The notes under the pieces are model-generated. The model had not been told where the DNA came from and ran no database searches. It saw only the letters and a list, made by a program, of their open reading frames with translations. Source: Serratia bockelmannii (lineage in GTDB: Bacteria > Pseudomonadota > Gammaproteobacteria > Enterobacterales > Enterobacteriaceae). Taken from it: a stretch of DNA of 64,000 nucleotides. Positions 1 through 9,973 of the stretch are shown in pieces (position 1 is the first letter of the stretch; every line of letters begins with the position of its first letter). The stretch covers positions 806,001-870,000 of the forward strand of contig NZ_VOUX01000033.1 in NCBI RefSeq assembly GCF_008011855.1. The letters run 5' to 3'. Both the position numbers and the translations under genes were made by a program.

Positions 1-237
1 GACGTTTTCCTGCTGTGCACCGACGGCTTCTGGCACAGCTTCAGCCAGGCCGAACTGGAACAGTCGCTGCATATGGTCAACTCCCCCAGCGAGTGGATCG
101 CCCTAATGCAGCAGGCATGGAAGAAAAACAATAACAGCGATAACTACAGCGCTATCGCCGTCTGGATTGGCTCACCGCAGGAAACTACCCTGCTGCATTC
201 GCTGGCGGATGCGGAGCGGTTTCTGAGCCGCGACTGA
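1..237 (+). CDS. pppA: T6SS Ser/Thr phosphatase PppA, 3' end only
   Basis: This is the last 78 codons of a PP2C-type protein phosphatase; the gene starts left of the window. The fragment shows two family signatures: a CTDGFW block near the start and SDNYSAIAVW near residues 46-55, which corresponds to the metal-binding DN motif of PP2C enzymes. In T6SS loci this enzyme removes the phosphate added by the kinase PpkA and so turns secretion down. The ppkA gene lies further along the same strand in this window, which supports the assignment. The stop is at 235-237, 28 bases before the next gene. The N-terminal domain cannot be checked here. Confidence 0.85.
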   Translation, partial: DVFLLCTDGFWHSFSQAELEQSLHMVNSPSEWIALMQQAWKKNNNSDNYSAIAVWIGSPQETTLLHSLADAERFLSRD

Positions 238-265
238 GCAGCGCACATTCACAGCAAGGTTCACT

Positions 266-1252
266 ATGAAATATTGGATGCCGGGGCTCGTCGCCCTGAT
301 GGCGGTGCCGACCGCGCAGGCGATGAACTATCGCCTGGTTTACTCCCCCAGCCAGAAGCTGGAAGTGTTTATCGATGACGTCAAAAACAGCAATCCGGCA
401 AGCTGGTGCGGCAAGAGCATCCCGCTGCGCATCGTCTCGGCGCAAAGCCAGGATCCGGCGGTGCTGAACGACTTCCTGCCGCGCGTCGGCAATCTGCTGG
501 AAAAGCAGTGCCCCAAAGCCGGCCACCTGCCCTGGACGCTGACCGACAAGCGTGGTGAGAAGCTGGCCAGCGGCGAAGCCGCCAAAGCGCGCGGCTGGAA
601 ACCGGTGGTCAAACAGGAGGCCGTCGAGCAGCCGGAAACCCCGCCGCAGCCGGCTATCCCTGCTGCAGTGGCCGTGACTTCTCCGCAGGCGGACACCGCG
701 CCGCCTCAGCGTTTCAGCCTGCCGCAGGGCTGCCACTTCCGCACCTTCTGGGGTGACGAAGCCAACGGCGGCGCGCTATTCATTCCCGCTGGTGAGGCGC
801 TGCGCTGCGGCGAGGACGGCTGGCTGCAGGGCAGCGGTGCGGTCACGCTGCAACAGGGCGGCCAAACCCTCTCGCCGACGCTGTGGTTCCTGCAAGGTTA
901 CCCGCTGGCGAAGGTGAACGGCGGCGATCGCGCGCTGACCGTCGTCAGCGCCAACGCCCAACGGCTGGTTTTGGGCGGCAACCCGCAGGCGCCGGGCAGC
1001 TTCCTGCTGCTGAGCTTCGAACCGAAGCTGCACGCCTGGGCGTTCAACGGTGAAGCGATCGTTGAAATGCCGCGCGTCGATGCCGCCGACGAGAACAAGG
1101 TCAAACAGCGCGTACAGCAGGCGCAAACCGCCTGGCAGCCGCTGCTAAGCGCCCCCGCCCCGCTGACCTTCAAGCTGGTAGAAAAGCTGGCCGCAGACCG
1201 CGTCGATCCCGCCAGCGGCAGCTACCTGTCGGTTAACGGCGCCACTCACTGA
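266..1252 (+). CDS. rtkS: Periplasmic T6SS regulatory protein, RtkS-like
   Basis: This 328-aa protein has a clear Sec signal peptide (hydrophobic residues 5-19 ending in AQA). The rest has no membrane segment, so it should be periplasmic. Three cysteines and a Pro/Ala/Gln-rich linker at about residues 118-152 separate two globular parts. I do not recognise a catalytic motif. In Serratia, a periplasmic protein called RtkS, encoded in the T6SS locus, is needed to activate the kinase PpkA. Location, predicted compartment and position between pppA and tagJ fit that protein, but the name rests on context and memory of the Serratia locus. It is followed 15 bases later by tagJ in the same operon. 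Confidence 0.6.
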   Translation: MKYWMPGLVALMAVPTAQAMNYRLVYSPSQKLEVFIDDVKNSNPASWCGKSIPLRIVSAQSQDPAVLNDFLPRVGNLLEKQCPKAGHLPWTLTDKRGEKLASGEAAKARGWKPVVKQEAVEQPETPPQPAIPAAVAVTSPQADTAPPQRFSLPQGCHFRTFWGDEANGGALFIPAGEALRCGEDGWLQGSGAVTLQQGGQTLSPTLWFLQGYPLAKVNGGDRALTVVSANAQRLVLGGNPQAPGSFLLLSFEPKLHAWAFNGEAIVEMPRVDAADENKVKQRVQQAQTAWQPLLSAPAPLTFKLVEKLAADRVDPASGSYLSVNGATH

Positions 1253-1267
1253 TTATAAGGAAAGCCT

Positions 1268-2089
1268 GTGAAATCATTAGCAAGCATGCTGCAAGGCCAG
1301 TCGATCGCCGCGGCCATCACCGCCGTCGAAAACGATATCAAGGCGAAACCGGCGGATGCCGACCTGCGCGCTGCGCTGGTGCAACTGCTGTGCCTGAGCG
1401 GCAACTGGACGCGCGCCAACGCGCAGCTGAAATCCTGGCAGGCGCTGAAACCGATCGCTCAACCGACCACGCTGCTGCTGATGCAGTCGGTCAACGCCGA
1501 GCTGCAACGCCAGGCGGTGTTTGCCGGCGCGGCCGCGCCGGCGCTGCTGCGGCAGGATCAGCCCTGGCTGCAACTGCTGGTGCAGGCGCTGCATCAGGAT
1601 GCGCAAGGGGCGGCCGAACAGGCCCAGACGCTGCGCGACGAAGCGCTGGAGGCCGCACCGGCCGGCGCCGGGCAGTTAACGCTGGCTGAAGGGAACCAAG
1701 AGCGGCAGCTGAGTTTCGACTGGCTGACCGACGGTGACGGCCGCCTCGGGCCGGTATGCGAGCTGGCGCTGAACGGCGTTTACTACTGGCTGCCGTTCGC
1801 CGATATCGCCGCGATCCAGTTCCAGGCGCCGCAGAGCGCCATCGATCTGGTGTGGAGCCATGCACTGGTGCGTCTGACCGACGGCCGCGAACAGGTATGC
1901 CAACTGCCCGCCCGTTACCCGCTGGCCGAAGGCAGCGACGACGCGCTGCTGCTGGGCAAACGCACCGAATGGCAACCGCTGGGCGACGGCACCCACTATG
2001 CGGGGCTAGGCCTGAAGACCTGGCTCAGCGAAAGCGACGAATTCCCGCTGCACAGCCTGCGGCAGCTGAGCTTCGACGCGAGCGCCTGA
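1268..2089 (+). CDS. tagJ: T6SS accessory protein TagJ (ImpE/SciE family)
   Basis: This 273-aa protein opens with a helical, TPR-like half (residues 1-130), followed by a beta-rich half containing WLTDGDGRLGPVCELALNG, typical of ImpE/SciE proteins. In other systems TagJ binds the N-terminus of the sheath protein TssB and helps recruit the recycling ATPase ClpV. The start is GTG, chosen because an AAGGA ribosome-binding site sits about 7 bases upstream and no better ATG follows closely. The gene lies between the rtkS-like gene and tssE, and the stop is only 2 bases before the tssE start, so the two are translationally close. Confidence 0.82.
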   Translation: MKSLASMLQGQSIAAAITAVENDIKAKPADADLRAALVQLLCLSGNWTRANAQLKSWQALKPIAQPTTLLLMQSVNAELQRQAVFAGAAAPALLRQDQPWLQLLVQALHQDAQGAAEQAQTLRDEALEAAPAGAGQLTLAEGNQERQLSFDWLTDGDGRLGPVCELALNGVYYWLPFADIAAIQFQAPQSAIDLVWSHALVRLTDGREQVCQLPARYPLAEGSDDALLLGKRTEWQPLGDGTHYAGLGLKTWLSESDEFPLHSLRQLSFDASA

Positions 2090-2091
2090 AC

Positions 2092-2667
2092 ATGAACGAT
2101 AAACGCCCACCCCACTACGACGGCGGCGATCTGCGCCGCCAGGGCTATCGCAATCGTCAGGACAGCGAGCGCCTGACGTCGCGCGACAAAATGCAGCCGG
2201 TGCTGCTCGACATGCTGACCGACGACGAACCGCAGAAAAAACAGGAGGCGCAGGTGCGCAACCTGGTGTCGCACAGCGAGCTGCGCCGTCGGGTGCTGCG
2301 CGATTTGCAGTGGCTGTTCAACTGCGTCAACAGCGAATCCAATCTGGATCTCGGCGATTTTCCGCAGGTGCGGCGCTCCACGCTGAATTACGGCATCGCC
2401 TCGCTGGCGGGCAAGCGCATGTCGGACATCGAATGGCTCGACATTCAGCGCGCGCTGACCGATTCCATCCTCCATTTCGAACCGCGCATTCTGCCCGAAG
2501 GACTGCAGGTGCGCTGCATTTCGGACACCGGCTCGCTGGAGCTGCACAACGTGCTGTCGATCGAAATCAAGGGCCGCCTGTGGTGCGTGCCCTATCCGCT
2601 GGAGTTTCTGTTCCGTACCGACGTGGATCTGGAAAACGGCCACTTCGATCTGAAAGACATAGGGTAA
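2092..2667 (+). CDS. tssE: T6SS baseplate wedge protein TssE (gp25-like)
   Basis: This 191-aa protein belongs to the gp25-like family that builds the T6SS baseplate and starts sheath assembly. Visible features are the conserved ESNLDLGDFPQVRRSTLNYG block (about residues 79-98) and a terminal beta-rich region with IEIKGRLWCVPYPLEFLFR. It carries a charged N-terminal extension of about 50 residues, rich in Arg and Asp. The ATG at 2092 is preferred over longer in-frame starts because these would run through tagJ. The gap to tssF is 4 bases, so the tagJ-tssE-tssF-tssG genes are tightly packed. Confidence 0.9.
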   Translation: MNDKRPPHYDGGDLRRQGYRNRQDSERLTSRDKMQPVLLDMLTDDEPQKKQEAQVRNLVSHSELRRRVLRDLQWLFNCVNSESNLDLGDFPQVRRSTLNYGIASLAGKRMSDIEWLDIQRALTDSILHFEPRILPEGLQVRCISDTGSLELHNVLSIEIKGRLWCVPYPLEFLFRTDVDLENGHFDLKDIG

Positions 2668-2671
2668 GGCG

Positions 2672-4558
2672 ATGGACAGTAAACTGTTAGATTATTACAA
2701 CCGCGAGCTGGCCTATCTGCGTGAGATGGGCGCCGAGTTCGCCGAACAGTACCCGAAGGTCGCGGGCCGTCTCGGCATGCGCGGCATCGACGTGGCGGAC
2801 CCTTATATCGAGCGCCTGATGGAAGGCTTCGCCTTCCTCACCTCGCGCGTGCAGCTGAAAATGGACGCCGAGTTCCCGCGCTTTTCTCAGCGCTTGCTGG
2901 AGATCATCTACCCCAATTACCTGTCGCCGACGCCGTCGATGGCGATCGCCGAGCTGCAGCCGGACAGCAGCAAAGGCGACATCAGCAACGGTTTCGTGGT
3001 GCCGCGCGGCACCATGATGGACAGCCAGACGCTGAAGAAAAGCGGCATCACCTGCAGCTACACCACCGCCCATGACGTCACGCTGCAGCCGGTGCGCATC
3101 GCCGGCGTCGAGCTGGGTGGCATTCCGGCCGATATCCCGCTGGCCTCGCTGGGGCTGCAGCACAGCGGCAGCGTCAGCGCGCTGCGCATTCGGCTCGAGT
3201 GCTACGAAAGCGTAACGCTCAACAACCTGCAGTTGGACCAATTGATGTTTTACCTGGCCGGGCCGGACATGCAGGCGCAGCAGCTGCTGGAGTTGCTGAT
3301 GCAGCACAGCGTCGGGCTTGTCTGCCAAACGGTGGAGGCGCAACCGCAGCGGCGGGCGCTGGCGCTGGACGGGCTGCGGCAGGAGGGCTTCGCCGCCGAG
3401 CAGGCGCTGCTGCCCAACGACCTGCGCAACTTTGAAGGCTACCGGCTGCTGCAGGAGTATTTCGCCTTCCCGGCGCGCTTCCAGTTTTTCAGCGTCAACG
3501 GCCTGCGTCCGCTGCTGCAGAGCGTGCGCGAAGGGAAAAAAGCGCTGCGCCAGTTCGAGATCGTGGTGCTGCTGGATCGGCACGACGCCGCGCTGGAACG
3601 GGTGGTCGACGTTGCCCATTTGGCGCTGCACTGTACGCCGGTGATCAACCTGTTTCCGAAGATCGCCGAACGCATCGCGATCAACGAAAAAAACCACGAA
3701 TACCATCTGGTGGTCGACAATATCCGGCCGCTGGATTACGAAGTGTTCTCGGTGCAGCGGCTCGGCGGCAGCGCCAGCGAAAAACGCTACGAGCAAGAGT
3801 TTCGGCCGTTTTACAGCACCCTGAGCGCGGACGACGGCAACTATGGCGCCTACTTCTCGCTGCGGCGCGAACAGCGCACCCTGTCGGAACACGCCCGCCG
3901 CTATGGCACCCGCACCGGCTATGCCGGTTCGGAAGTGTTCGTATCGCTGGTGGACGAACGGCAATCGCCGTGGCACAGCGATCTGAAATACCTCACCGCC
4001 GACGTGTTGTGCACCAGCCGCGACCTGCCGTTGATGTTGCTGCAGCAGGATCAGGGCAACTTCGTGATGCCCGATTCAATCCCGATCAAGCAGGTCTCGC
4101 TGCGCAAAGGCCCCACCCCGCCACGCCCGGCGCTGGCCGAAGGGATGATCACCTGGCGGTTGATCAGTCAGCTGCAGCTGAATTACCTCAGCATGATGGA
4201 CGGCGATCCGGAACAGGGCGCCGCCAGCCTGCGCCAGTTGCTGGGGCTGTATGGCAACCTGAGCGAGCCGGCGATCGCCAAACAGATCCAGGGCGTGCGC
4301 CACTGTAACCTGCGGCCGGTCTATCGGCGAGTGCCTGAACCCGGCCCCATCGTGTTCGCGCGCGGCATCGCCATCGATCTGACGGTCGATGAGCAGGCGT
4401 TCTCGGGCAACAGCCCTTACCTGCTCGGCAGCGTGCTGGAGCGCCTGTTCTCGCGCCTGGTGGCGATGAACACCTTCACCGAGATGACGCTCTCCAGCCA
4501 GCAACGCGGCGAAATCGCCCACTGGCAGGCGCGCATGGGCAAAAGGACGCTGATATGA
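2672..4558 (+). CDS. tssF: T6SS baseplate protein TssF
   Basis: This 628-aa protein is TssF (ImpG/VasA family), the main baseplate wedge subunit. The N-terminus LDYYNRELAYLREMGAEFA is a hallmark of the family, followed by GMRGIDVADPYIERLMEGFAFL and the YPNYLSPTPSM block. Length is normal (about 590-630 aa). TssF pairs with TssG and TssK around the VgrG hub. The last codon and stop overlap the tssG start through ATGA (4555-4558), a usual sign of coupled translation for partners made in fixed ratio. Confidence 0.95.
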   Translation: MDSKLLDYYNRELAYLREMGAEFAEQYPKVAGRLGMRGIDVADPYIERLMEGFAFLTSRVQLKMDAEFPRFSQRLLEIIYPNYLSPTPSMAIAELQPDSSKGDISNGFVVPRGTMMDSQTLKKSGITCSYTTAHDVTLQPVRIAGVELGGIPADIPLASLGLQHSGSVSALRIRLECYESVTLNNLQLDQLMFYLAGPDMQAQQLLELLMQHSVGLVCQTVEAQPQRRALALDGLRQEGFAAEQALLPNDLRNFEGYRLLQEYFAFPARFQFFSVNGLRPLLQSVREGKKALRQFEIVVLLDRHDAALERVVDVAHLALHCTPVINLFPKIAERIAINEKNHEYHLVVDNIRPLDYEVFSVQRLGGSASEKRYEQEFRPFYSTLSADDGNYGAYFSLRREQRTLSEHARRYGTRTGYAGSEVFVSLVDERQSPWHSDLKYLTADVLCTSRDLPLMLLQQDQGNFVMPDSIPIKQVSLRKGPTPPRPALAEGMITWRLISQLQLNYLSMMDGDPEQGAASLRQLLGLYGNLSEPAIAKQIQGVRHCNLRPVYRRVPEPGPIVFARGIAIDLTVDEQAFSGNSPYLLGSVLERLFSRLVAMNTFTEMTLSSQQRGEIAHWQARMGKRTLI

Positions 4559-5625
4559 ACGCGGAGATGATCGCCACCGAACTGGCGCCGCCGCAGATCA
4601 ACGCGCTGTATCGCCTGCCGGACGACTTTTGGCCGCGGCTGCGCAGCGCGCCTTACAAGCACGATCTGTTTCAGCTGCTGCGCCGCATCGACGCCCAGGG
4701 CGGCCAGCCCTACCTGCTGGGACGCGCGCCGCTGCCGCGCCACGAGATGCTGCGCCTGGGGCAGGAACCTTCGCTGTCGTTCGCACCCTCCACGCTGGCG
4801 CAGGTGACGCCGCGCGCCAACAGCCCGCTGCACGACGTTTCGATCTTCAGCTTCGGTCTGTTCGGCCCCAACGGGCCGCTGCCGCTGCACCTGACCGAAT
4901 ACGTGCGCGAACGGGTGTATCACCATCAGGACACCACCCTGCTGGCGTTCACCAATCTGTTCCATCACCGGCTGACGCTGCTGTTTTACCGCGCCTGGGC
5001 CGACGCGCAACCGACGGTATCGCTGGATCGCCCGGACAACCGGCGCTTCGACGAGTACCTGTCGAGCCTGATCGGCCTCGGCCAGCCGGCGCAGCAGGAA
5101 CGCGACAGCATCAACGCCCACGCTAAACATTTTATGGCCGGTCATCTGATTCGCCACAGCCGCGATCCGGAAGGCCTGAGCAAGATTTTGCAGCAGTATT
5201 TCAAGGTGCCGGTGCGCATCGTCGAGAACGTGCCGCACTGGCTGCGGGTAGAACCGCGCGAGCAGGCGCGGCTCAAGGCCGGACGCGGCGCGCCACGGCT
5301 CGGCGAGTCGGCTTTTCTCGGCATCGCGGTGCGGGATATCCAGCACAAGTTCCGCATCGAGCTGGGGCCGATGCCGCAGCGGGACTATGACCGCTTTCTG
5401 CCCGGCGCCGATCTGTGCCGGCAACTGCGCGACTGGGTGCGCCAATACCTGGGCATCGAGTTCGTCTGGGAAGTGCGCCTGATCCTGGCGAAGGAACAGG
5501 CGCACGGCATCCAGCTCGGCGGCGCGCAGCGGTTGGGCCTGAGCAGTTGGCTGGCCGACCATCGGCGACAGCGCGATCTCGACGATCTGATCTTCAGCCC
5601 TGAACCGCTGGAAAACCCGTTCTGA
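4555..5625 (+). CDS. tssG: T6SS baseplate protein TssG
   Basis: This 356-aa protein is TssG (ImpH/VasB family). It shows the family blocks FQLLRRIDAQ near residue 40, FSFGLFGPNGPLPLHLTEYVRERVYHHQD near residues 98-126 and FTNLFHHRLTLLFYRAWAD, and ends with the conserved LGLSSWL region. It forms the baseplate wedge with TssF and TssE. The start overlaps tssF by four bases. A strong GC hairpin and 56 non-coding bases separate it from tssH, so tssH may have its own translation control. Confidence 0.95.
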   Translation: MNAEMIATELAPPQINALYRLPDDFWPRLRSAPYKHDLFQLLRRIDAQGGQPYLLGRAPLPRHEMLRLGQEPSLSFAPSTLAQVTPRANSPLHDVSIFSFGLFGPNGPLPLHLTEYVRERVYHHQDTTLLAFTNLFHHRLTLLFYRAWADAQPTVSLDRPDNRRFDEYLSSLIGLGQPAQQERDSINAHAKHFMAGHLIRHSRDPEGLSKILQQYFKVPVRIVENVPHWLRVEPREQARLKAGRGAPRLGESAFLGIAVRDIQHKFRIELGPMPQRDYDRFLPGADLCRQLRDWVRQYLGIEFVWEVRLILAKEQAHGIQLGGAQRLGLSSWLADHRRQRDLDDLIFSPEPLENPF

Positions 5626-5634
5626 CCCTATTTC

Positions 5635-5659
5635 GGCCGGCGCCCTGCGGCGCCAGGCC
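5635..5659 (+). terminator. GC-rich hairpin between tssG and tssH
   Basis: Arms GGCC-GGCGCC and GGCGCC-A-GGCC pair around a CTGC loop, with one bulged A. No run of T follows, so it is more likely an mRNA-stabilising or attenuating hairpin than a full terminator. Confidence 0.45.
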
Positions 5660-5681
5660 ACTCTGAGACCTGAGGAAAACC

Positions 5682-8336
5682 ATGTCTGAAATCAGCCGCT
5701 CGGTATTATTTGGCAAACTGGATAGCCTGTTATTCACCTCTCTGGAAAGTGCGACGGCGTTTTGCAAGCTGCGCGGTAACCCCTACGTCGAACTGGCGCA
5801 CTGGCTGCATCAGCTGATGCAATCGCCGGACGGCGATCTGCAGCAAATCGTTCGCCACTTCGCGCTGGACGAGGCGCAATTGGCGCGCGACATCGTCGAG
5901 GCGCTCGATCGCCTGCCGCGCGGCGCCAGCGCCATCTCCGATCTGTCCGAGCACATCGACAGCGCGGTAGAACGCGCCTGGGTCTATGGCTCATTGAAAT
6001 TCGGCGCGGCGCGCATCCGCGGCGGCCACCTGCTGCTCGGTATCCTGAAAACCTACAGCCTGCGCCATCTGCTGAAGGCCATTTCCCCGCAGTTCGAGCG
6101 CATCAACGCCGATCTGCTGATGGAGCAGTTCGCCGCCATCACTGCCCACTCGGCGGAAAATATCCTGGATGCGCCGGCGGAAAGCGCCGCCGATAACGTA
6201 TCCGGCGCACCGCGCAGCGGTGAAAGCGTGCTGGCGCAGTATGCCCAGGATCTGACCGCCAAAGCGCGCAACGGCGAGATCGACCCGGTGGCCGGCCGCG
6301 ATGAGGAAATCAGGCAAATCATCGATATCCTGATGCGCCGCCGCCAGAATAACCCGCTGCTGACCGGCGAGGCCGGCGTCGGCAAAACCGCGGTGGTAGA
6401 AGGCCTGGCATTGCGCATCGTGGCCGGCGACGTACCGCCGCAGCTGCGCGACGTGAAACTGTACCTGTTGGACATCGGCATGCTGCAGGCCGGCGCCGGC
6501 GTCAAAGGCGAGTTTGAAAAACGGCTGCAGGCGGTGATCGACGAAGTGCAGTCCAGCCCGACGCCGATCATCCTGTTTATCGACGAAATTCACACCCTGA
6601 TCGGCGCCGGCGGCACCCAGGGCACCGGCGACGCCGCCAACCTGCTGAAACCGGCGCTGGCGCGTGGCCAACTGCGCACTGTCGGCGCCACCACCTGGTC
6701 GGAATACAAGAAATACATCGAGAAAGACCCGGCGCTCACCCGCCGTTTCCAGGTGGTGCAGGTGCACGAGCCAAGCGAAGACAAGGCGCTGCTGATGCTG
6801 CGCAGCACCGTCAGTCCGCTGGAACAACACCACCGCGTGCTGCTGCTGGATGAAGCGGTGGACGCCGCGGTGCGGCTGTCGCATCGCTATATTCCTGCCC
6901 GCCAGCTGCCGGACAAAGCGGTGGCGCTGTTGGATACCGCCTGCGCGCGCGTGGCGGTCAGCCAACACGCCGAGCCTGCCCAGGTCGAAGACTGCCGCCA
7001 CCGCATCGATGCGCTGCAGATAGAGTTGGATATCGCCCGCCGCGAGGCCAAAGTCGGCATTGGCGATCCCCTGCGCCCGCAGGAAATTGAAACCCAGCTG
7101 ACCGCGCTGCGCCAGGCGCTGGAACAGCTGACCGACCGCTGGCAGCAGGAGCTGGCGCTGATCCAAGAGATCATCACGCTACGCGCCCAGTTGCACCAGC
7201 AGGAAGCGGAGCCTACCGGCGAAGAAACAGAGGCGGCCCCTGACGCCGACGCGCTGCGCGCCCAGCTGGGCGAACTTCAGCAGCAGCTGAGCGCGCTGCA
7301 GGGCGAAGCGCCGCTGATCTTCGCCGCCGTCGACGCCAACATCGTGGCGGCGGTAGTGGCCGACTGGACCGGCATCCCGCTGGGCCGCATGGTGAAAAAC
7401 GAGATTGAGGCGGTGCTGCAGCTCTCCGACACCCTGAACCAGCGCGTGATCGGCCAACGCCATGCGCTGGATCTGATCGCCCGCCGGGTGCGCACTTCGC
7501 GGGCGCGGCTGGACGATCCGAACAAGCCGGTCGGGGTGTTCCTGCTGGCCGGGCCGTCCGGCGTCGGCAAGACCGAAACCGCGCTGGCGCTGGCGGAAAC
7601 CCTGTACGGCGGCGAGCAGAACGTCATCACCATCAACATGAGCGAATTCCAGGAGTCGCACACCGTTTCGACGCTCAAAGGCGCGCCCCCCGGCTATGTC
7701 GGCTACGGCGAAGGCGGCGTGCTGACCGAGGCGGTGCGCCGCCGCCCTTACAGCGTGGTGCTGTTGGACGAAATCGAGAAGGCGCACCCGGACGTGCATG
7801 AGATCTTCTTCCAGGTGTTCGACAAGGGCTGGATGGAGGACGGCGAAGGCCGCCATATCGATTTCCGCAACACCATTATCATCCTGACCTCCAACGTCGG
7901 CACCGATCTGATCGCCGGGCTGTGCAGCGATCCGGAGCTGCTGCCAGAGCCGGAAGCGCTGAGCGGCGCGCTGCGCCAACCGCTGCTGTCGGTGTTCCCG
8001 GCCGCCTTGCTCGGCCGCCTGCTGGTGGTGCCGTATTACCCGCTGACCGACGCCACGCTGGGCAACATCGTGCGCCTGCAGCTGGGCCGCATCCAGCGTC
8101 GCCTGGCGGAGAATCACGACATCGTCTGCACCTTCGACGACGCGGTCATCGAGCAGATCGTCAGCCGCTGCACCGAGGTGGAGTCCGGCGGCCGCATGGT
8201 CGACGCCATCCTGACCAACACCCTGCTGCCGCAGATCAGCCACACCCTGCTGACCGGCAGCGCCAACGACCAGCGCTATCGCCAGCTGCATATCGCGCTG
8301 CAGAACCACGAATTCATTTGTCAATTTCAGGCATAA
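5682..8336 (+). CDS. tssH: T6SS sheath-recycling ATPase ClpV (TssH)
   Basis: This 884-aa AAA+ unfoldase takes apart the contracted TssB/TssC sheath in the cytoplasm. Residues 1-150 form the Clp N domain. Two Walker A motifs are visible: GEAGVGKT at about 229-236 and GPSGVGKT at about 624-631. The first AAA domain has Walker B-like [14 protein letters not shown], the second [15 protein letters not shown] coiled-coil middle region at about 440-560 is rich in Leu, Gln and Glu. GYVGYGEGG is the pore loop of the second ring. The start has a TGAGGA site 8 bases upstream. Size and order fit ClpV rather than the general chaperone ClpB. Confidence 0.97.
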   Translation: MSEISRSVLFGKLDSLLFTSLESATAFCKLRGNPYVELAHWLHQLMQSPDGDLQQIVRHFALDEAQLARDIVEALDRLPRGASAISDLSEHIDSAVERAWVYGSLKFGAARIRGGHLLLGILKTYSLRHLLKAISPQFERINADLLMEQFAAITAHSAENILDAPAESAADNVSGAPRSGESVLAQYAQDLTAKARNGEIDPVAGRDEEIRQIIDILMRRRQNNPLLTGEAGVGKTAVVEGLALRIVAGDVPPQLRDVKLYLLDIGMLQAGAGVKGEFEKRLQAVIDEVQSSPTPIILFIDEIHTLIGAGGTQGTGDAANLLKPALARGQLRTVGATTWSEYKKYIEKDPALTRRFQVVQVHEPSEDKALLMLRSTVSPLEQHHRVLLLDEAVDAAVRLSHRYIPARQLPDKAVALLDTACARVAVSQHAEPAQVEDCRHRIDALQIELDIARREAKVGIGDPLRPQEIETQLTALRQALEQLTDRWQQELALIQEIITLRAQLHQQEAEPTGEETEAAPDADALRAQLGELQQQLSALQGEAPLIFAAVDANIVAAVVADWTGIPLGRMVKNEIEAVLQLSDTLNQRVIGQRHALDLIARRVRTSRARLDDPNKPVGVFLLAGPSGVGKTETALALAETLYGGEQNVITINMSEFQESHTVSTLKGAPPGYVGYGEGGVLTEAVRRRPYSVVLLDEIEKAHPDVHEIFFQVFDKGWMEDGEGRHIDFRNTIIILTSNVGTDLIAGLCSDPELLPEPEALSGALRQPLLSVFPAALLGRLLVVPYYPLTDATLGNIVRLQLGRIQRRLAENHDIVCTFDDAVIEQIVSRCTEVESGGRMVDAILTNTLLPQISHTLLTGSANDQRYRQLHIALQNHEFICQFQA

Positions 8337-8342
8337 CGCCGC

Positions 8343-8361
8343 GGCCGCCGAGACGGCGGCC
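8343..8361 (+). terminator. Hairpin between tssH and ppkA
   Basis: A perfect 8-bp stem GGCCGCCG / CGGCGGCC closes an AGA loop and is followed by CTTTG. The short T run makes it at most a weak terminator. Confidence 0.45.
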
Positions 8362-8367
8362 CTTTGA

Positions 8368-9831
<1,464 letters not shown>

Positions 9832-9841
9832 TCCCGTTCTG

Positions 9842-9863
9842 AAACTCCGCCTCGGCGGGGTTT
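9842..9863 (+). terminator. Terminator after ppkA
   Basis: Arms AAACTCCGCC and GGCGGGGTTT pair over 10 bp including one G-T pair. It lies just after the ppkA stop, and the T-rich end of the stem continues into TTTCCCTATTT. It probably ends the tss-ppkA transcript before vgrG. Confidence 0.6.
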
Positions 9864-9973
9864 CCCTATTTCATGAGACTGACGCACCACTGCCCATCCT
9901 CATTGGCCGCGCGGCAAGGCCGCTGCAACGCCGGAGTATGCAGGGCATGACGTCAATCACAGAGGACGTTCTC

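Noticed and set aside
2687-3976. 429-aa open frame on the - strand
   Set aside because: It lies fully antisense to tssF. Such long shadow frames are common in GC-rich DNA, and it shows no domain or start signal.
4417-5661. 414-aa open frame on the - strand
   Set aside because: Antisense to tssG; composition is rich in Arg, Gln and Ala as expected for a shadow frame.
9938-9973. Longer start for vgrG
   Set aside because: The extra 12 residues lack family similarity, and the ATG at 9974 has a proper AGAGGA site.
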